Assembly (NCBI GenBank): GCA_001953115.1
Contig: LSSL01002686.1
Coordinates: forward strand, 1 to 11,197
DNA length: 11,197 bases
Origin: Smittium mucronatum
Taxonomy: Eukaryota; Kickxellomycota; Harpellomycetes; Harpellales; Legeriomycetaceae
Direction: 5' to 3'
The notes beneath the pieces were generated by a model. That model ran no database searches, was not told the DNA's origin, and saw only the letters and a list, made by a program, of their open reading frames with translations. Made by a program: the position numbers and the translations under genes. Of the stretch, positions 8,433 to 11,197 are shown piece by piece; within the stretch, counting starts at the first letter, position 1; each line of letters starts with the position of its first letter.

Positions 8433-10088
8433 TTATTTTATAGCCTTTTTTAATATGGCTTCAGTTTCTTCCCAATTATCAGTTGGAACCCTGGTTATTG
8501 TGCAACCAAAGTAGTCCTGTATTGCCTTCATTTCGTTATAGCTTTTTTCATCTTTAACGAAATTAATGCTCACTCCGGTTCTACCAAATCTACCGGTCCT
8601 ACCAATTCTATGCAAATAGGTCTCTGGATCAGGTCTCATGTCAGCGTCGAGAGGAATGTCGTAGTTTATTACCATATTTACTTGTTGAATGTCTATTCCG
8701 CGAGCGATAACATTTGTTGTTATTAGAACTTTGGTTTTTCCTGATCTAAAGTCGTCCATTACTGTATCTCTGTCAGAACTGGCAAGTTTTCCGTGAAGCG
8801 AGACAACCTTGTGCCCATCAGCAGTCATTTTAGCTGCAATTTCGTCTGCGACATCTCTGCGACGAACAAAAATTATACTCTGGCCAATGGTAAGTAATGA
8901 ATATAAAGCAGCTAAAACCTCCAATTTATGAGCATCATCTCTACAGTCCATGTAAAATTGTTTGATTCCGTCTACAGTTAACTCCTCTGCTTTAAGACTA
9001 ATCTCATTAGCATTTGGGGCAAATCTAGAGGCGAAAGATCGGACTTGAGGGGGGAATGTGGCGGAAAATAAAACTATTTGACATCCCTTCGGCATTAAAC
9101 TATGGATAAAATGAATTTAGCCAAGCGGGGAAAAAAAAGAGTTATTAAAAAGATTTACTTTCTGATTCTTAGACTTTGATCTCCGAGTCCTTGCTGTCCC
9201 AACATGTTATCAGCTTCATCCAGTACAAAAATCTTGACTTTATCGATTGTGAGAATTCTTTTTTTGATCAGATTAGACAAAGAACCCGGTGTTCCAACCA
9301 CTAAATGAGCATCAATCACATCATTCTCGATTTGTGCGTCCATCATTGCAGCCTGGGTTTTTAAAGGTGTATATTTCCCCATTTGTGTGACTACATCCAT
9401 GATTTGACGAACAAGTTCTCTAGAAGGCCCTAAGCAAATGGCCTTTGTTTTTTATAATACAAAGGTAAGTAATGTCAAGGTAAACTAGAGGCAAGGCAAA
9501 AAAAAAAAGCTATATAAACAGTGTACCTGAGGCTTATTTATACTATAATCAATTCTACTCAACATGGTCAAAACGAATGCCGCTGTTTTTCCGGTTCCTG
9601 ATTGAGATTGGCCAATCATATTTCTCGGACTTATATAAATAGTTATAAATAGAGAATCTATAAAAATAAAAATGGTTAAATGAAAGAAAGAGAGAAGCGA
9701 TTTTACGGATTTTGCAGTAAGAGGGGTAGCGCTCTTTCTTGTATTTTGGAGGGCTTGGTAAATTTCATGTCATATACTCCTTTCAATAGGTCCTCATGGC
9801 TAAAAATTGATATTGGTTAATTAGAAAAATTTTAAACGCTAATTTAGACGAAAAGTATCTTACAGTCCGAGTTCTTCAAATGTCTTGGCTGAATATAATG
9901 GAGAATTTGGATCCCCTTGGACATCTGCGAGTTTAACTTGGACTACATTTTCGGTTGAATCCAGAGTGTCTATAGGAAGATAGTGATGATATAGTTAATT
10001 CTAATATATGTTTTCAAATGAAGTAATTACCCTCATCATCATTAAGCACAAGACTGAAACCATCAAATTTTAATTTGTCATCGGCCAT
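8433..10088 (-). CDS. DBP5: DEAD-box ATP-dependent RNA helicase Dbp5/DDX19, six exons, complete
   Basis: Exons are 10031-10088, 9864-9969, 9707-9799, 9527-9629, 9159-9442 and 8433-9099. Joined, they give 1,311 nt and 436 residues with no internal stop. Dbp5 works at the cytoplasmic face of the nuclear pore, removing proteins from exported mRNA, and also assists translation termination. Motifs in order: Q motif F..PSKIQ (68-75), Walker A SQSGTGKT (94-101), PSREL (126-130), VGTPG (169-173), DEAD (195-198), SAT (227-229), SIIFV (289-293), ARGID (347-351) and HRIGRTGR (378-385), so both RecA domains are intact. DPNSPLYS...FEEL before the Q motif is typical of Dbp5. Yeast and human proteins are about 480 residues; the missing length lies in the variable N-terminus. 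The ATG has A at -3 and G at +4. A short 5' UTR intron (10098-10141) is conceivable. Introns 3 and 4 contain decoy acceptors. The base composition is far less AT-rich than the surroundings. Confidence 0.96.
9442..9465 (-). other. Hairpin enclosing the 3' splice site of DBP5 intron 4
   Basis: CCTTTGT (9459-9465 read on the minus strand) pairs with ACAAAGG (9448-9442) around a 10-nt loop. The acceptor AG used by the conserved reading frame (9444-9443) lies inside the stem. Upstream, a much better-looking acceptor (a T-rich tract followed by CCTCTAG, ending at 9485) would add 42 nt, in frame but including a TAA. The hairpin could influence which acceptor is chosen. The structure is seen in the sequence; the role is inferred. 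Confidence 0.4.
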
Positions 10089-10737
10089 TTTGAAAGTCTG
10101 AAGGATTAAAATTGGCTAAGCAGATATATTGTAACTACTACCAGTAAAGACGGGTTTAAGTTCGGCAATCAAAATATAGAGCTCAAAGGAATATCAAATA
10201 CAATTAATAATTTACCTATATCTCATATTTTTATCTAGCGTTTTATGATATATATTAAGCTGCCCTATAGTTATTTAGATAAAAATTGATTGGGGTATTT
10301 TTGTTTCATCCAATATTTAAAAAATAGTTTATTGGTGAATATATATGGACTAATGCTTGAAATTAATTAATCAAATTTGCAACCAAGGTTAAAAAAATGA
10401 TCAATTAAATGTAAATAAAGATTTAATGCCTTCAGAAAGCGAAGTTAATTAATATACAAGAAACTCATTCTTTAGGCCTTTCGGAAACTTAGTCTAAATT
10501 ATTATTTATATAACCCAAGAAATCACATTCCATATAATTGCTAAAGATGCTATATAAGAATATCTTTTTTAAATTATATTTTGTTGTTTCTTGATTTATG
10601 TTTGGTACACTTTGTATCTGGGTCTGAAGATGTCAATTTGCAGGGAATTGTTGAAACATAAAACAATTTTTATCAAGTATTGTAAAGTCTTGTCGCCCAA
10701 TCTGATCGATTTTTTGCATGGATTGTCTTTATTTTAA
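10089..10737. other. Upstream region of DBP5
   Basis: No open frame of note. The stretch next to the ATG (10089-10250) should hold the promoter and 5' leader; it has AT-rich TATATAT-like sequences near 10245, but none can be singled out as a TATA box. Further out, the sequence is AT-rich with no recognised gene, tRNA or repeat. No divergent gene start was found. Confidence 0.5.
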
Positions 10738-10758
10738 GGAATTTTATTGCAAGATAAC
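10738..10758 (+). repeat. 21-bp direct repeat, copy 1
   Basis: GGAATTTTATTG, then C, then AAGATAAC. The second copy is at 10918-10938 with T in place of that C, exactly 180 bp away. The 159 bp between the copies end in a T14 run (10897-10910) followed by seven bases. The arrangement resembles the target-site duplication of a short retroposed insertion, but other origins are possible. Confidence 0.7.
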
Positions 10759-10917
10759 ATAGATGGGTATTTAAGGTTATTAGATACTGAGTGGAGTTGA
10801 TTTGATTCTTGTTTAAAAGTTGGGTTTCTTGGTGGGAAAATTTAAATATTGAGCCAAAATTAATTATTTAAAAATCCTACAATATTTATTATTTTGTTTT
10901 TTTTTTTTTTGTATAAC

Positions 10918-10938
10918 GGAATTTTATTGTAAGATAAC
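10918..10938 (+). repeat. 21-bp direct repeat, copy 2
   Basis: This copy matches 10738-10758 at 20 of 21 positions; the one difference is a C/T transition at 10930. It lies seven bases after the T14 run. The similarity does not extend clearly beyond the 21 bases on either side. Confidence 0.7.
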
Positions 10939-11197
10939 GTCATTAAAAACTATACTAAAAAAATTTGAAAAAAAGAAAAAGACGTATAGAAAAGACCATT
11001 ATCCTAACTACAATAAGCTCCTCTGCCGGACTACCGGCTGCGTACCTACGGGAAAAGGGCTCAATCTACCAACCGAAAGACCCCCCCTGGCATTGCTTCA
11101 AGTAGGCTGGATGACTGAGGTTACGTGCAGTCATGAATTAAGCTCTTTGTCAATGAACAACAGTTCATTGAAGCTATTGAGCTCCTAGTCAGAGCCT
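10939..11197 (+). other. GC-balanced, hairpin-rich segment at the right edge; long open frame
   Basis: From about 11020 the base composition shifts abruptly to about half G+C. Three perfect hairpins are visible: GCCGG/CCGGC with loop ACTA (11025-11038), ATGACT/AGTCAT (11111-11116 and 11129-11134), and TCAATGAA/TTCATTGA with loop CAACAG (11150-11171). One plus frame is open from 10853 to the TAG at 11186-11188 (111 codons) but has no early ATG; its upstream part is low-complexity. I do not recognise the product. The segment is probably the end of a repeat, a retroelement or a neighbouring gene that continues past the window. Confidence 0.4.

Noticed and set aside
8433..9400. Two separate helicase genes (8433-9095 and 9155-9400)
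   Set aside because: They are exons 6 and 5 of one gene. Joining them at a 59-nt GT...AG intron restores the RIR-N-LMPKG...SAT reading, and four more exons complete the N-terminus.
8409..9470. GGTAAGT motifs on the plus strand (near 8413, 8887 and 9464) as splice donors of an antisense gene
   Set aside because: No plus-strand open frame accompanies them, and they lie inside or beside the DBP5 exons and introns on the other strand.
1..11197. Ciliate-like genetic code (TAA/TAG as Gln)
   Set aside because: DBP5 encodes all 21 Gln with CAA/CAG and ends in TAA, so the host code is standard.
1..11197. CRISPR array, bacterial operon or phage module
   Set aside because: There are no regularly spaced repeats and no bacterial-type gene packing, and spliceosomal introns interrupt the one clear gene.

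Overview
The window is eukaryotic and most likely fungal. About four fifths of it looks A+T (judged by eye), and it holds one clearly intact protein gene: a six-exon DEAD-box helicase of the Dbp5/DDX19 family on the minus strand (8433-10088). Its five introns are short (59-84 nt, GT...AG). Its protein sequence reads to me as closer to early-diverging fungi (Mucoromycota, including AT-rich arbuscular mycorrhizal lineages) than to ascomycete yeasts. That placement rests on recall of family sequences and is weak. The gene uses CAA/CAG for glutamine and ends in TAA, so the host uses the standard code.

The left quarter (295-3118) is a 2,824-bp DNA-transposon-like element. Its two 447-bp terminal inverted repeats (TIRs) differ by a single visible base. 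Between them lies a decayed coding region with very few stops for such AT-rich DNA and intron-like interruptions. Its layout and C-terminal half resemble a Mutator-like (MULE) transposase. The near-perfect arms around a dead interior are the most interesting feature of the window.

The middle (3119-8430) has no intact gene that I can defend. It is low-GC DNA with several stretches that carry fewer stops than expected: minus 3143-3373, plus 4202-4798, plus 6828-7457 and minus 8049-8345. They look like remnants of genes or transposons, but most are weakly supported. There are also local oddities such as a G9 run and an AT-rich palindrome.

The right end (10089-11197) is the upstream side of the helicase gene. 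It carries a 21-bp direct repeat whose copies are 180 bp apart with a T14 run between them. A sharp change to balanced, hairpin-rich sequence near 11020 probably marks the edge of another gene or repeat. The first 30 bases of the window show a similar small GC-rich edge.

The genes do not form a pathway. The picture is one housekeeping gene for mRNA export and translation termination, set in transposon-derived, mutation-worn DNA. I found no tRNA, rRNA, CRISPR array or bacterial-type operon.
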